The notes: generated by a model not told the origin, from the letters alone. A DNA stretch of 64,000 nucleotides from Endozoicomonas numazuensis (GCF_000722635.1 NZ_JOKH01000001.1:1-64000), one strand, 5' to 3'; shown: positions 1-9,690, counted from the first letter of the stretch. Numbers and translations: made by a program.

Positions 1-1344
1 CACGCTTATCCCCCGAAGCTCATTGTCGCCATCCTGATCTACGCCTATAGCCATGGCGTTTTCAGCTCCCGTGAGATTGAACGTCGCTGTCGGCAAGATC
101 TGGCGTTTATGTACATCTCGCAAATGAATTGCCCGAACTTCAGAGTCCTGGGTGACTTTCGTAAAGATAACCTGTCCTTCTTCCATGACTGCTTCAAACA
201 ATCCGTCAAGCTGGCAATGGAGCTGGAACTGGCATCGCTCGGGCATATCAGTCTGGACGGTTCAAAGTTCAAAGCCAACAGCTCAAAGCACAAGGCCATG
301 AGTTACGGGCGACTCAAGCTCAAAGAAGCAGAACTCAGTGCAGAAATTGATGACCTGATCGAGAAAGCCAGTCAATGCGACCAGGAGGAAAATGACACCT
401 ACAAAGAAGCCAGTGGTTACAGCATCCCTGAAGACCTCCAGTTCAAAGAAGAGCGGTTAAAGAAAATCAGGGTAGCCAAAAAAGCCCTCGAAGAACGAGA
501 GAAAGCCCTGAACCCGGACGAACCAATAGACGACAAAAAGCAGATTAGTTTTGCAGATCATGATGCCCGGATGATGACCAAGAAAGGTTACTGTGATTAC
601 AGCTACAACGCTCAGATTAATGTTGATGCCGATCACCAGATCATTGTTGGCCAGCATATCAGTCAGCACGCCAACGATGTGCAGGAAGTTGAACCTGCGC
701 TTCAGGCGCTGACAGAAGCCATTGATGATGCAGTTGTAGGTATGTGGAGCATGGATAATGGTTACTTTTCAGGGCCAAACCTGCATGCTGTGGATGAGCA
801 CGGAATAGACAGTTATATCGCTACCGACAGAGAAGAAAAGCCGGCTACGGATGACCTTGAAGACAGCGATCGAAAATTTGTCAAAGCAGATTTTACATAC
901 GAGATAGAATCAGATGTGTTTATCTGTCCGGCGGGCGAACAGATGGTTACCGACCCTGCCAGTAAAGCCAAGAGAAAGAGTTACAGAGCAAATAAGGATG
1001 TATGCAAGAAGTGCCCTTATCGCTTCAGATGTAGCGGTTCGAAGAAAAGTGCGGGGCGTGTCATTCGTACAGACAAATTTGAAGTTGCACGTCAGGCCAT
1101 GACTAAAAAAATGGAGACAACCGAGGCGAAAAGCATCTATGAGCGTCGCAAGGTGATAGCAGAGCCGCCGTTTGGTCAGATAAAGAACTCTGGATTCAGG
1201 GGCTTCAACCTGCGAGGGAAGGAGAAAGTTGAGGCCGAGTTCTCATTGGTATGCACAGCTCATAATTTCAAAAAATTTGTGAAGGCGGTCTCAACGGGAT
1301 CAGTCCGCCTTGAAGATTTGGAAAAGGTTAAAAAAGCGGCATAA
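1..1344 (+). CDS. IS1182-type transposase, 5' end cut by window edge
   Basis: The reading frame is open from base 1, and the residues before the first internal ATG (109) read HAYPPKLIVAILIYAYSHGV, the typical N-terminal transposase domain (DUF772 type). The true start is therefore outside the window. The C-terminal half carries the DDE-type core: a region around SFADHDARMM, a YNAQINVD segment, and a cysteine-bearing segment (CKKCPYRFRC) before the final EPPFGQIKN motif that supplies the acidic residue. This layout is typical of IS1182-family transposases, which cut and paste the IS. The copy looks intact here; only the left end cannot be seen. Confidence 0.85.
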   Translation, partial: HAYPPKLIVAILIYAYSHGVFSSREIERRCRQDLAFMYISQMNCPNFRVLGDFRKDNLSFFHDCFKQSVKLAMELELASLGHISLDGSKFKANSSKHKAMSYGRLKLKEAELSAEIDDLIEKASQCDQEENDTYKEASGYSIPEDLQFKEERLKKIRVAKKALEEREKALNPDEPIDDKKQISFADHDARMMTKKGYCDYSYNAQINVDADHQIIVGQHISQHANDVQEVEPALQALTEAIDDAVVGMWSMDNGYFSGPNLHAVDEHGIDSYIATDREEKPATDDLEDSDRKFVKADFTYEIESDVFICPAGEQMVTDPASKAKRKSYRANKDVCKKCPYRFRCSGSKKSAGRVIRTDKFEVARQAMTKKMETTEAKSIYERRKVIAEPPFGQIKNSGFRGFNLRGKEKVEAEFSLVCTAHNFKKFVKAVSTGSVRLEDLEKVKKAA

Positions 1345-1451
1345 AGGCCAGGAAAAGGTGTAAATCTGCCAAAATGGGAAAAATCCTGCATAAAGGCGGT
1401 TATTTTTTGCCCATGTTTGAATTATAAAAGCTCATTGCCGCTCTCGTTGAC

Positions 1452-1473
1452 CTATTCTCGGTCAGCCTCCTAG
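1452..1473. repeat. Terminal repeat shared with the MITE family (copy A)
   Basis: The bases ctattctcggtcagcctcct followed by ag match the right end of the element at 24158-24325 exactly over 22 positions. Sequence further inward (tgacc, then aacgagag in the other orientation) differs from the MITEs. This fits the terminal repeat of the neighbouring IS rather than another full MITE. Confidence 0.7.
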
Positions 1474-1574
1474 CCCCCATCAAACTTTTGAAGTTAACTA
1501 AGGCAGCAACAATAACTACCGAGAATAAAAAACTGAAAATGCAGGCTCCACAACGGAGCCTGAATACAGAATAC

Positions 1575-2411
1575 TCACTTCATCGTGAGCGACAAATCAT
1601 AAAGCTGCTTTTTCCGATACCCGGAAACATCTGCAATCACTGCTGCCGCTTTTTTAGCTGGCAACTCTTGTAACAATCGCTTCAATAGTTTCGCTGTATC
1701 TGGATCAACCGTTTCTTCCTCCTGCACTGCAGCCCCTTCAACCAGCACCACAAACTCACCACGACACTGATTCGAATCTTCCTGAAGAATCTTTTCCACC
1801 TCTTCGACGGTACCCGCAATAACTGTCTCAAAAGTCTTGGTCATTTCTCTGGCCAAAACAATATAACGATCCGCTCCCAGCACTTCACGAAAATCGGCAA
1901 GGCTATCAAGAATACGGTGTGTAGACTCATACACGGCCCACGTATTAGTCATAACACCAAGGGATTCGAGCTTTTTTTTCCTGCCAGACGACTTGGCAGG
2001 CAGAAAGCCTTCAAAGTAAAAGCGGTCAGTTGGCAAGCCACTGACCGATAAAGCGGCCACCAAAGCACAGGCACCAGGCACCGGCACCACCTTAACTCCC
2101 TGCTCTCTAACTGTGCGCACCAATACAAAACCAGGATCGGAAATCAATGGTGTTCCAGCATCACTGATCAGCGCCACGGAGTCCCCTTGCTGCAATCGTG
2201 CCAGCAGCACCTCGGCCTGATGTCTTTCGTTATGCTCATGACAGGGGATCATGGGGGTTTCAATACCAAAGTGATTGAGCAGTTTCCGACTGTGCCTGGT
2301 ATCTTCCGCCGCAATCACTGAAACCTGCTTCAACACCTCAATAGCTCTCGGCGTCATATCCTCGAGATTACCAATGGGGGTTGAAACAACAAAAAGAGTA
2401 CTTTCAGACAT
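1575..2411 (-). CDS. rsmI: 16S rRNA 2'-O-ribose C1402 methyltransferase
   Basis: RsmI methylates the 2'-OH of C1402 in the ribosomal decoding centre using SAM. The protein shows the N-terminal VVSTPIGNLEDMT motif, AAEDTRHS, the glycine-rich ALISDAGTPLISDPG loop, VPGACALVAALSVSGLPTD and the REMTKTFE motif near residue 190, all diagnostic of this tetrapyrrole-methylase-fold family. Length is 278 residues from the ATG at 2411, as usual. A longer TTG start at 2471 would add 20 residues with no family resemblance, so it was rejected. It is divergent from lpoA, the arrangement seen in E. coli (yraL/yraM). Confidence 0.95.
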   Translation of the reverse strand: MSESTLFVVSTPIGNLEDMTPRAIEVLKQVSVIAAEDTRHSRKLLNHFGIETPMIPCHEHNERHQAEVLLARLQQGDSVALISDAGTPLISDPGFVLVRTVREQGVKVVPVPGACALVAALSVSGLPTDRFYFEGFLPAKSSGRKKKLESLGVMTNTWAVYESTHRILDSLADFREVLGADRYIVLAREMTKTFETVIAGTVEEVEKILQEDSNQCRGEFVVLVEGAAVQEEETVDPDTAKLLKRLLQELPAKKAAAVIADVSGYRKKQLYDLSLTMK

Positions 2412-2618
2412 ATTCTGCCAGCCATTCAAGTGACCATGAAGACTATTCACAATCGAGGGAGTTAGAACCAATTAGCGATGAGTTTACTCTTTTAAAAGGC
2501 TGCTTGACAGAATCCATAATAAACAGAACCTTTAACTCTGATTCATCAAGCTGACGCACACTGCGTGTTGGGGTAGAATGCTGTCATCAAAAACAGTCCG
2601 GGCATTGACTCCGATTTT

Positions 2619-4499
2619 ATGAGCCAGAACCTTTCCAAACGCACTCTGATAACCACCCTGCTGATTAGCGCAGTGCTAGCAGGGTGCTCATCACAGCCCA
2701 GCAAAATAGCTGAACAACCTCTACCAGCCATTGAGTTCGCACCCGAAGGTGCTGACCAGCTACTGGAGCGAGCCAAACGAAGTCAGTTTCCTGAAAGCGC
2801 CAGACTGAAAATCCAGGCCTCAGATCAGCTGGTCGACTCCCAGATGGTCAGAGCTCAAACTATTCTCGACAGCCTGAATTACGAAGAGCTTCCAGACACT
2901 CTAAAGGCTGAAATGGCCGTTACCCGAGCCCGCATTGCTGAATTAACAGGGCAGAACTGGGAAATATTTTTCTGGCTGGATCGAGCCTCTGTCATCAATA
3001 GCAGCAACACCCGACTTCTGGATAAAAGCCATACACTCAAGGCTCAGGCATACAATCGTTACAGAGAGTATGTAGCCGCTCTGGATGAATGGAGCATGCT
3101 ATCCAATATCAGCGAGCTCGACCAACATCCCAAAAACAGGGACGCCTTTTGGGAAACTCTGCTCAACGCCCCTGAAGAGCGCCTGATTACCCTGGGCAAC
3201 CAGACCAGCAACGAAGCCATGAAAGGCTGGCTCGAACTGGCCCTTGTCTACCGCCCGGGAAAATCACTGGACCAACAGTTATCTGACTTGAGCAATTGGC
3301 GAACCCGATGGCAGAACCACCCGGCCATTACCTATTTACCAAAAGATATCAGCGCTCTTCAGGTAGTCAGTACCCAAAAGCCAGACAAAATCACCCTGCT
3401 GCTTCCTGTCAGCGGCCCATTAGCATCAGCCGGCAGAGCCATCCGGGACGGCTTCCTGGCAGCTTACTACGAGAACCTATCTGACTCCGAAGAGAGCACA
3501 CCAGAAGTAACCATTGTGGACACTCACGGTAAAAATGTTGTCGAGCTGGCCAATGAAGCCAAAACCAAAGGCACCGAACTGATCATAGGCCCACTGGACA
3601 AAATTAATGTAAGCCTGCTAAAAGAAAACACACCTGAAGGCGTAACCGTTCTTGCATTAAACACCCTGGAAGACAATGGCAGCCATATCACTCAAAAAGA
3701 CAGCTTTTTCGAGTATGGTCTATCCACTGAAGACGAGGCCAGAACAGTAGCCCGACGCGGAATACTGGACGGACATCGCCGTGTACTGATACTGCGCCCG
3801 GAAAGCTCATGGGGAGACAGAGCCACCAACAGCTTTGTGGCCGAATGGACAAATCTTGGCGGAGAAGTCGCCGGAATCTCTGAGTTCAATAACACAACCG
3901 AATTCAGCCAGCTGGCTGGCCAGGCCTTACAGGTGGACGAGAGTCAGAAGCGCGCCAAGGAACTCAACAGAATTCTTAGAAAAAAACTGGGCTTTGAACC
4001 TCGCAGAAGGCACGATGTCGACATGATCTACATGCCTTCCAACCCCAAGGAAGCCCGTCAGCTCAAACCCGCTCTTTCTTATCAGTTTGCCGGAAAACTT
4101 CCGGTTTATGCCACATCCAGTGCATATTCAGGAAGAGTCACCCCCAGCAGAGACCAGGACCTGGACAGCCTCAGAGTACCGGTGATGGCCTGGTATCTTC
4201 CTGATCAGAAAGGCAGCCTTGAGTCCAACATTCGAGCCACATGGAGCAGTTCCAGAGGCCAGTATGGCAGTCTGTACGCTATGGGCGCCGACGCCTTTAA
4301 GCTTTATCCTCGCCTTCAGCAACTGGCCAGCCTGCCCGGCAGCCGACTGGAAGGGCTGACAGGCTTACTCAGCATCAATAGCACTCACCATGTTGAAAGA
4401 GAGCTTTCCTGGCAGGTCTTCCGCAATGGCCGACTAAGACCCCTTCCTATCCCGGTACAAGAAAAAGCTGATGTTCTGGCAGTTAAAGCTTCACAATAA
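2619..4499 (+). CDS. lpoA: Penicillin-binding protein activator lipoprotein LpoA (LppC family)
   Basis: LpoA is an outer-membrane lipoprotein that reaches through the periplasm to stimulate PBP1a peptidoglycan synthesis. Residues 1-23 are a lipoprotein signal with lipobox LAGC (Cys23). Residues about 30-230 form the helical TPR-like N-terminal domain. From about residue 255 (DKITLLLPVSGPLASAGRAI) the protein has the periplasmic-binding-protein fold of the C-terminal domain. Length 626 is typical. It overlaps yraN by 29 bp, and gene order with rsmI, yraN, diaA and dolP matches the enterobacterial cluster. Confidence 0.93.
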   Translation: MSQNLSKRTLITTLLISAVLAGCSSQPSKIAEQPLPAIEFAPEGADQLLERAKRSQFPESARLKIQASDQLVDSQMVRAQTILDSLNYEELPDTLKAEMAVTRARIAELTGQNWEIFFWLDRASVINSSNTRLLDKSHTLKAQAYNRYREYVAALDEWSMLSNISELDQHPKNRDAFWETLLNAPEERLITLGNQTSNEAMKGWLELALVYRPGKSLDQQLSDLSNWRTRWQNHPAITYLPKDISALQVVSTQKPDKITLLLPVSGPLASAGRAIRDGFLAAYYENLSDSEESTPEVTIVDTHGKNVVELANEAKTKGTELIIGPLDKINVSLLKENTPEGVTVLALNTLEDNGSHITQKDSFFEYGLSTEDEARTVARRGILDGHRRVLILRPESSWGDRATNSFVAEWTNLGGEVAGISEFNNTTEFSQLAGQALQVDESQKRAKELNRILRKKLGFEPRRRHDVDMIYMPSNPKEARQLKPALSYQFAGKLPVYATSSAYSGRVTPSRDQDLDSLRVPVMAWYLPDQKGSLESNIRATWSSSRGQYGSLYAMGADAFKLYPRLQQLASLPGSRLEGLTGLLSINSTHHVERELSWQVFRNGRLRPLPIPVQEKADVLAVKASQ

Positions 4500-4857
4500 C
4501 CAGGGCGCATCAGCAGAAAACCGGGCACTGAAATACCTCAGCGCCCGGGGCATGAAGTTGATCCAGAGAAACTACGCCTGTAAAGCAGGTGAGATTGATC
4601 TGGTCATGCTCGACAAGGAAACTCTGGTTTTTGTGGAAGTTCGTTTCAGATCTCAATCACAGCTGGGCTCAGCTGCAGAATCCATAACTATCAGTAAACA
4701 GAATAAAATCAGAAAAGCCGCTCACCACTTTCTTGCTTGCCACCGTAAACATCAGCACAGGCTATGCCGCTTTGACGCCCTGCTGATTAAAAATTCATCC
4801 ACACATCATGACGCAAACCCCGAAAAGCTTATAGAATGGCTACAGGGTATTTTTTAA
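4471..4857 (+). CDS. YraN family (UPF0102) putative endonuclease
   Basis: This 128-residue protein has the small nuclease-like fold of the UPF0102 family, whose cellular role is not firmly established. Visible family marks are the N-terminal GASAENRALKYL helix, the GEIDLVMLD strand with a conserved Glu-Ile-Asp, LVFVEVRFRS (acidic plus basic metal-site region) and the KQNKIRKAAHHFL helix. The start lies within the 3' end of lpoA, which indicates translational coupling, and it is followed by a 380-bp gap before diaA. Variant residue: the usual VEVK is VEVR here, as in many relatives. Confidence 0.88.
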   Translation: MFWQLKLHNNQGASAENRALKYLSARGMKLIQRNYACKAGEIDLVMLDKETLVFVEVRFRSQSQLGSAAESITISKQNKIRKAAHHFLACHRKHQHRLCRFDALLIKNSSTHHDANPEKLIEWLQGIF

Positions 4858-4909
4858 GTCACCTTCCAGTCATTGCAACTGAAACGTTACGGCTCATACT
4901 GGCTTCATT

Positions 4910-4961
4910 CATCCTGAGACTTATCGAAGAATGCTGACAATGCACTTCGACAGGCTCAATG
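4910..4961. repeat. Decayed palindromic repeat between yraN and diaA
   Basis: Arms catcctgagacttatcgaag (4910-4929) and cttcgacaggctcaatg (4945-4961) are imperfect inverted repeats. They resemble interspersed palindromes with a TTCGACAGGCTCA core that are common in bacterial genomes. No reading frame is supported here. Confidence 0.45.
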
Positions 4962-5152
4962 TGAACACAGTGAGATATAAAGCCTGATTGCACTAAACAA
5001 CGGTGGACAGATACAAACGAGTGAATTATCCCTGTTCCACTCATATTCAACGGATGAAGATAATAAAAAGGGGTAATGAAAAAAAATTCACGGTAAACTA
5101 ACGGTTCTATTACCACCCCCTTTATATTCAAACGGCTTTCACGATTTCCATA

Positions 5153-5209
5153 ATGCCCATAGCGAAAGAAAATGCCTATATCGATAGAAAATGCCTATAG
5201 CGAAAGATA
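5153..5209. repeat. Three tandem 19-bp repeats upstream of diaA
   Basis: Units begin at 5153, 5172 and 5191. Each reads approximately atgcctatagcgaaagaaa, with two to four differences between copies. They end 29 bp before the diaA ATG, so they lie in its leader or promoter. Rest of the 4858-5238 gap: AT-rich, no other gene seen. Confidence 0.75.
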
Positions 5210-5235
5210 TGGCGGCGAACCATTCGGGATTTTGA

Positions 5236-5823
<588 letters not shown>

Positions 5824-5928
5824 CCGTTCATGAGCCAAGGAAATAGACTCTAATCATTCTCGGTATCGAAAAAAGTTCACTGGAAAAACAGATTCTATTC
5901 AACTCATCACCGACCAGGAGATAAAAAG

Positions 5929-6501
5929 GTGAAGCGTTTATTCGCCCTGATTTTAACCAGCTCGCTATTTCTGCTGGGTGGCTGTGCAACCATTGTAGAC
6001 AGCGTTAATGAAGACCCCATCAGCATGGACCCTACGGAACGCTCATGGGGTAACTGGATAGACGACCAGACTATTGAAACCGTCGCAGCCGTCAACATCA
6101 ACAAAGCCGACGAACGCTTTAAAGACAGCCGGGTTAAAATAGTCAGCTTTAATGGCACTGTTTTATTAGTTGGACAAGTCTCAAGTGCCGAACTGAAGAA
6201 CATTGCTGAAGAGACTGCCAGAAATGTCGACGAAGTTCACAAGGTTTATAACGAACTCACTATAGGCAGCAACGCCAGCCTGCTTGAACAGAGCAATGAT
6301 TCCTGGCTAACCACCAAGGTAAAAGCCAACCTGATCAAAAGCGAAGAGCTTTCCGCTGACCGCATAAAGATCAACACCGAAAAAGGCACTGTTTACCTGA
6401 TGGGACTTTCCACCCCCAGACAAGCACAGGTTGCGGTTGATATCGTCAGAAACACTGGCGGCGTTCAGAAAATTGTAAAAGTTTTCGAGTACACTCAATA
6501 A
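5929..6501 (+). CDS. dolP: BON-domain outer-membrane lipoprotein DolP
   Basis: DolP (YraP) is an outer-membrane lipoprotein that helps maintain envelope integrity. The signal peptide ends in lipobox LGGC (Cys19), followed by two BON domains: about residues 45-115 (with VKIVSFNGTVLLVGQV) and 122-190 (IKINTEKGTVYLMGLS). It starts with GTG at 5929, preceded by an AGGAG ribosome site at 5916-5920. Length 190 is normal. It follows diaA by 105 bp, as in E. coli. Confidence 0.93.
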   Translation: MKRLFALILTSSLFLLGGCATIVDSVNEDPISMDPTERSWGNWIDDQTIETVAAVNINKADERFKDSRVKIVSFNGTVLLVGQVSSAELKNIAEETARNVDEVHKVYNELTIGSNASLLEQSNDSWLTTKVKANLIKSEELSADRIKINTEKGTVYLMGLSTPRQAQVAVDIVRNTGGVQKIVKVFEYTQ

Positions 6502-6516
6502 ACCCATCACTTCCAA

Positions 6517-6542
6517 CTGGCGCAAACACCAGTTTGTGCCAG
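6517..6542 (+). terminator. Probable terminator hairpin after dolP
   Basis: Arms ctggcgcaaac and gtttgtgccag pair at 10 of 11 positions with a 4-nt loop, 16 bp after the dolP stop. No long T run follows. Confidence 0.5.
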
Positions 6543-6583
6543 CTCTCCCTGTTCCTCAACCCAAGCCAACTCACTTAATAAGT

Positions 6584-6599
6584 TAAGTAACAATACTTA
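6584..6599. promoter_or_regulatory. Short palindrome upstream of grcA
   Basis: TAAGTA-ACAA-TACTTA is a perfect inverted repeat 90 bp before the grcA start. Just downstream, TTGATatgaTGTAA keeps only one FNR-like half site. grcA is anaerobically induced in enterics, so a regulatory role is possible but unproven. Confidence 0.3.
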
Positions 6600-6688
6600 C
6601 TTATATGCCCGACCTGGATTGATATGATGTAAATTAATTTTTCCATATCCTGTACTATCGAAATCAGAATCAAGGGTTAAGAAGCACT

Positions 6689-7072
6689 ATGAAAGGCATC
6701 CAAATCACCTCCAGTGAAAATGACACTCTCGTTAACTCCATCTGGCTGATTGATGAAGCTACAAGCGAAGCCCGCCTCATTTGCGCCAAAGGCGACGAAC
6801 TCGAAAACGACACCGTGCTCCCTATTGAAAAGCTGGGAACATTCGAAAGCCGCGACATCGAACTGAATGTTGAAGAAAAAACCATACGTGAAGGTGGCCA
6901 ACACCTTAACGTTAATGTTTTGTCCCGAGAAAAACTGGAAGAAGCCGCAGCGGACCCTGAGAAATACCCATCTCTAACTATCCGTGTATCCGGCTATGCT
7001 GTTCGCTTCAACTCCCTGACCCCCGAACAACAGCGCGACGTGATCACCCGCACCTTCACAAACGAAATGTAA
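6689..7072 (+). CDS. grcA: Autonomous glycyl radical cofactor GrcA (YfiD)
   Basis: GrcA is a small spare part for pyruvate formate-lyase. It carries a glycyl radical and replaces the C-terminus of PFL damaged by oxygen. The 127 residues match the family end to end: [17 protein letters not shown] at the start, [16 protein letters not shown] in the middle, and the radical loop [17 protein letters not shown] near residue 102, with its glycine intact. No pflB or activase gene is in the window. It stands alone with its own probable terminator. Confidence 0.95.
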   Translation: MKGIQITSSENDTLVNSIWLIDEATSEARLICAKGDELENDTVLPIEKLGTFESRDIELNVEEKTIREGGQHLNVNVLSREKLEEAAADPEKYPSLTIRVSGYAVRFNSLTPEQQRDVITRTFTNEM

Positions 7073-7082
7073 TCCTCATTCC

Positions 7083-7105
7083 GGAGGAAAGCTCCGCTTT
7101 CCTCC
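7083..7105 (+). terminator. Terminator hairpin after grcA
   Basis: Arms ggaggaaag and ctttcctcc form a perfect 9-bp stem with a 5-nt loop starting 10 bp after the stop codon, followed by a pyrimidine-rich stretch. Confidence 0.6.
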
Positions 7106-7253
7106 CACCTTTCCAAGAACAGCCTTTCTGGTTTTATTCTTCATATTTTGCAGAGTCGGGTTTTCCGACAGTCGAAACAGTTACCTGAAAAAGAGAGCTG
7201 CTTTTTTAACGCATCATTGCTTAAATAAAAGTTCATTCTGATTTACAGAGCTT

Positions 7254-7859
7254 ATGATGGATCAAAATAAAATCGCCCCAGTCATCATTATTGATTGCGG
7301 CAGCAACAAAACGCCCGATATAAAAAGTATTCTCTCAAGTCTGAACACCCCTTCCAAAATTATCCCCTTGAAAGAAGCGAATTTATTTCCCTTTCGCTCT
7401 GCATCGGCAGTCATTATTTCTGGCGGCCCACACCTCTTTACTGACAGTCCGGCAATAAAAAATGAGTTGATGCAACAATTCCAGTTTTTACAACAACCAC
7501 TCCCCCCAACACTCGGAATCTGTCTTGGGCACCAGGCTATTGCCCTGACGTACGGAGGCGCAGTTTACAGGGATCAGGAAAGAAGAGATCAGGACAGCAT
7601 AATCATTCTGGAAAGCCATAAGCTCTTTGAAAATCTTCCGGTAGATCCTGTTTTCAAGGAAGATCATTGCGAAGGAATAAAAGCAGGAGATAACACAACC
7701 GTGTTGGCACGGTCCGAGTTTTATGAGGTTGAAGTCATCATGATCAATGATCGCCCCATGCTGGGCGTGCAATTTCACCCAGAAGTATCTGGTAAAAACG
7801 GCAAGATATTGATTTCAAACTTTATCCACTGGGCACTAAAGCATGAAGGGGCCGACTGA
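7254..7859 (+). CDS. Stand-alone class I glutamine amidotransferase
   Basis: The 201 residues form one class I GATase domain of the kind fused to GMP synthetase: ISGGPHLF near residue 60, the nucleophile motif GICLGHQAIA (Cys about 90), and VQFHPEVSG carrying the His-Glu pair near 170. Such domains hydrolyse glutamine and hand ammonia to a partner. No synthetase domain or separate partner gene is adjacent, so the acceptor is unknown. Archaeal-type GMP synthase subunits are similar in size. Either tandem ATG (7254 or 7257) could be the start. Confidence 0.75.
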   Translation: MMDQNKIAPVIIIDCGSNKTPDIKSILSSLNTPSKIIPLKEANLFPFRSASAVIISGGPHLFTDSPAIKNELMQQFQFLQQPLPPTLGICLGHQAIALTYGGAVYRDQERRDQDSIIILESHKLFENLPVDPVFKEDHCEGIKAGDNTTVLARSEFYEVEVIMINDRPMLGVQFHPEVSGKNGKILISNFIHWALKHEGAD

Positions 7860-7870
7860 GTCGGCCAACC

Positions 7871-8410
7871 TTATTTCTCTAGCGTAAAACCTTTCCCTTT
7901 CCACGCCTCTACACCGCCGGGATGGCGAAAAACATTGTGATAACCCAAACGCACAGCCCACATAGCGGCATTATGACCACGAAGGCAACTTGTTCTTCTG
8001 CAGGTGAATACCAGAACCCTTCCCTTATCATCTAATAGTCGAACAAAGTCTTCCTCTTTGAGACCACCCATCAGTGACTCATCCCAGCTATCACTCATGA
8101 TCACCGTTTTTGGAAAGGTAAAATTAACAGCACCCGGAAGATGCCCTTTTCCATAATCTTCAGCCTTCCTGACATCCACCAACAGGAAAGGCTCTTTGGA
8201 ATCGATCATTTCTGACAACTCATCTGTGGTAATCAAGCCATAACCTGAGTCCTCAGCCTGCCTGGCCAGATCAACACTGACCTGCTCAAGCGCAGCTTCC
8301 TGCTTATATTGATCCACACAGGCCGAAAGCAGCAAAGATAAAGACAAGAGCATGACCCCCTGCCATCGAGATACCAGGGGACTCAACAACCGATACACCA
8401 TGCTCACCAT
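7871..8410 (-). CDS. Rhodanese-domain lipoprotein
   Basis: The N-terminal hydrophobic stretch ends in lipobox LLSAC (Cys31), so the protein is probably a periplasm-facing lipoprotein. Residues about 58-178 form a single rhodanese domain: LLVDVRKAEDYGKGHLPGA, then the active loop FTCRRTSCLRGHNAA, with a Cys that would carry persulfide sulfur. The two-cysteine loop resembles periplasmic rhodanese proteins rather than classic thiosulfate sulfurtransferase. The substrate cannot be predicted. The next leftward gene upstream (8480) is about 70 bp away. Confidence 0.8.
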   Translation of the reverse strand: MVSMVYRLLSPLVSRWQGVMLLSLSLLLSACVDQYKQEAALEQVSVDLARQAEDSGYGLITTDELSEMIDSKEPFLLVDVRKAEDYGKGHLPGAVNFTFPKTVIMSDSWDESLMGGLKEEDFVRLLDDKGRVLVFTCRRTSCLRGHNAAMWAVRLGYHNVFRHPGGVEAWKGKGFTLEK

Positions 8411-8479
8411 AAACCTGCTTCACTCCACTTTCCTGCAACAGAGTCACTGCATATACCCTGACAGGATCAGCCATTGATA

Positions 8480-8692
8480 TTATTTTTCATGAATCTCGAG
8501 TACTTCTTCGCCATTCACACTGGCGTCAAAACCATCCAGAGTTTCGTATTCATAAAAACCATCATTGTTCATATGCGGGGTATCTTTCGTCGTAATAGAA
8601 CGACCATCTTTGAGGGTAATAATATGAGGACTGGAACACCCGATCAGAAGAACAGTGACAGCCAAAGCAAGAATCAGATTAATGCGCTTCAT
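8480..8692 (-). CDS. Small YgdI/YgdR-type lipoprotein (DUF903)
   Basis: A 70-residue protein with a lipoprotein signal (lipobox LIGC, Cys19) followed by one SH3-like DUF903 domain, recognised by ITLKDGRSITTKDTPH and the YEYETLDG segment. This is the E. coli YgdI/YgdR family of short outer-membrane lipoproteins, whose molecular role is unknown. It sits in the same direction as the rhodanese lipoprotein downstream and the FMN reductase upstream. Confidence 0.85.
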   Translation of the reverse strand: MKRINLILALAVTVLLIGCSSPHIITLKDGRSITTKDTPHMNNDGFYEYETLDGFDASVNGEEVLEIHEK

Positions 8693-8861
8693 AAAACACT
8701 CCTATACAACCATCACCACAGCTTAGAAAAGGATTCCGGCTCTGCAAACAAAAACCGTTATTTTCCCCAGAAAGCATGGAAGCAGATGTAAATACAGAGA
8801 GTATAACCACGAAGATAAACTGTCAGGAGAGTGCACACCCGGCACCCCCCAGAAGACTGGA

Positions 8862-9464
8862 CTACATACCGTTTCGGAAAGTCTTATGATCAATGACACC
8901 ACTTTCCCGGACCCCTTTGAGTCCAATTGCATACTCTTTCAGAACAGCAAGACTATAGTCCATACGATCCTGCATATGCTGATCTGCTTCGGCATCTTCA
9001 CCTGTCATGACTGAAGCAACATTACGGACAATGAGATGGTCCGGGATGTAGCAGAGACGACAATTCTTATAACTGCTGGTGCGTAACTCTACAACAGGAT
9101 ATGAACCCCCCTGCCCTGCAGATACCGCAGTAATAAGGCCAGGTTTGTGGCCTAGCTGCGCAGCACCAAATACAAGGAAAAAGTTTTTCAAACCCGAAGG
9201 AACCATACCATTCCACTCTGGAGCTACCACAATAATGGCATCACTGGCATTCAATGCAGCTCTCCAGGGCGCAAGAAGAGCCTTCCACTCCTCATTACCC
9301 GACCAGATCGAGTCATCCCAAAGCGGCAGAGGGTTTTCAGCCAAATCAAGGATATCAACCTGAGTAAAAAGACCCAAAGTTACAGCACGCTCCTTCAGCA
9401 CATGACTGATACGTGTACTCTGAGAATCTTTCCGGTGACTTCCACTGATAATTGTCAGGTTCAT
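8862..9464 (-). CDS. NAD(P)H-dependent FMN reductase family flavoprotein
   Basis: The flavodoxin-like fold is shown by the N-terminal phosphate loop ISGSHRKDSQSTRI, the APEWNGMVPSGLKNFF segment that cradles FMN, and the VSAGQGGSYPVVELR loop. Members reduce FMN or quinones with NAD(P)H in the cytoplasm. The 200-residue length fits. A GAGGT ribosome site lies 5 bp before the ATG at 9464. The exact substrate is not predictable from sequence. Confidence 0.8.
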   Translation of the reverse strand: MNLTIISGSHRKDSQSTRISHVLKERAVTLGLFTQVDILDLAENPLPLWDDSIWSGNEEWKALLAPWRAALNASDAIIVVAPEWNGMVPSGLKNFFLVFGAAQLGHKPGLITAVSAGQGGSYPVVELRTSSYKNCRLCYIPDHLIVRNVASVMTGEDAEADQHMQDRMDYSLAVLKEYAIGLKGVRESGVIDHKTFRNGM

Positions 9465-9690
9465 TAAGACCTCTGTTAACTTTTCTGATTAAAGATCAAA
9501 TAAAATCATTACACCTGCTATGGCGATGCAGTGACTTCCCCAGCAAACAACAGGAGATGATAACCATAACACTCAACGCAAGCGAAGCCAGCCCTACTCA
9601 ATCGAAGGACAAATAGGCCAAGCCACAACCAAGATACGTTAAAGAAAAAACCGGTAACAGGCTGACTGGATAAACAAACAGATCAGAATA

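Larger units (their letters stand above)
1..1473 (+). mobile_element. Right portion of an IS1182-type insertion sequence
   Basis: The transposase stops at 1344, and about 130 bp later a 22-bp sequence (1452-1473) is the reverse complement of the outer end of the MITE copies at 24158 and elsewhere. That makes 1473 the likely right end of the IS, finishing in CTAG. The left end lies outside the window, so the target duplication cannot be checked. The alternative is that the IS inserted into an existing MITE copy. The element lies 100 bp beyond the 3' end of rsmI. Confidence 0.55.

Noticed and set aside
914-1102. 62-residue frame within the transposase gene
   Set aside because: Out-of-frame shadow of the transposase coding sequence.
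6600-6640. Complete FNR box upstream of grcA
   Set aside because: Only one half site (TTGAT) is good; the second half matches poorly.
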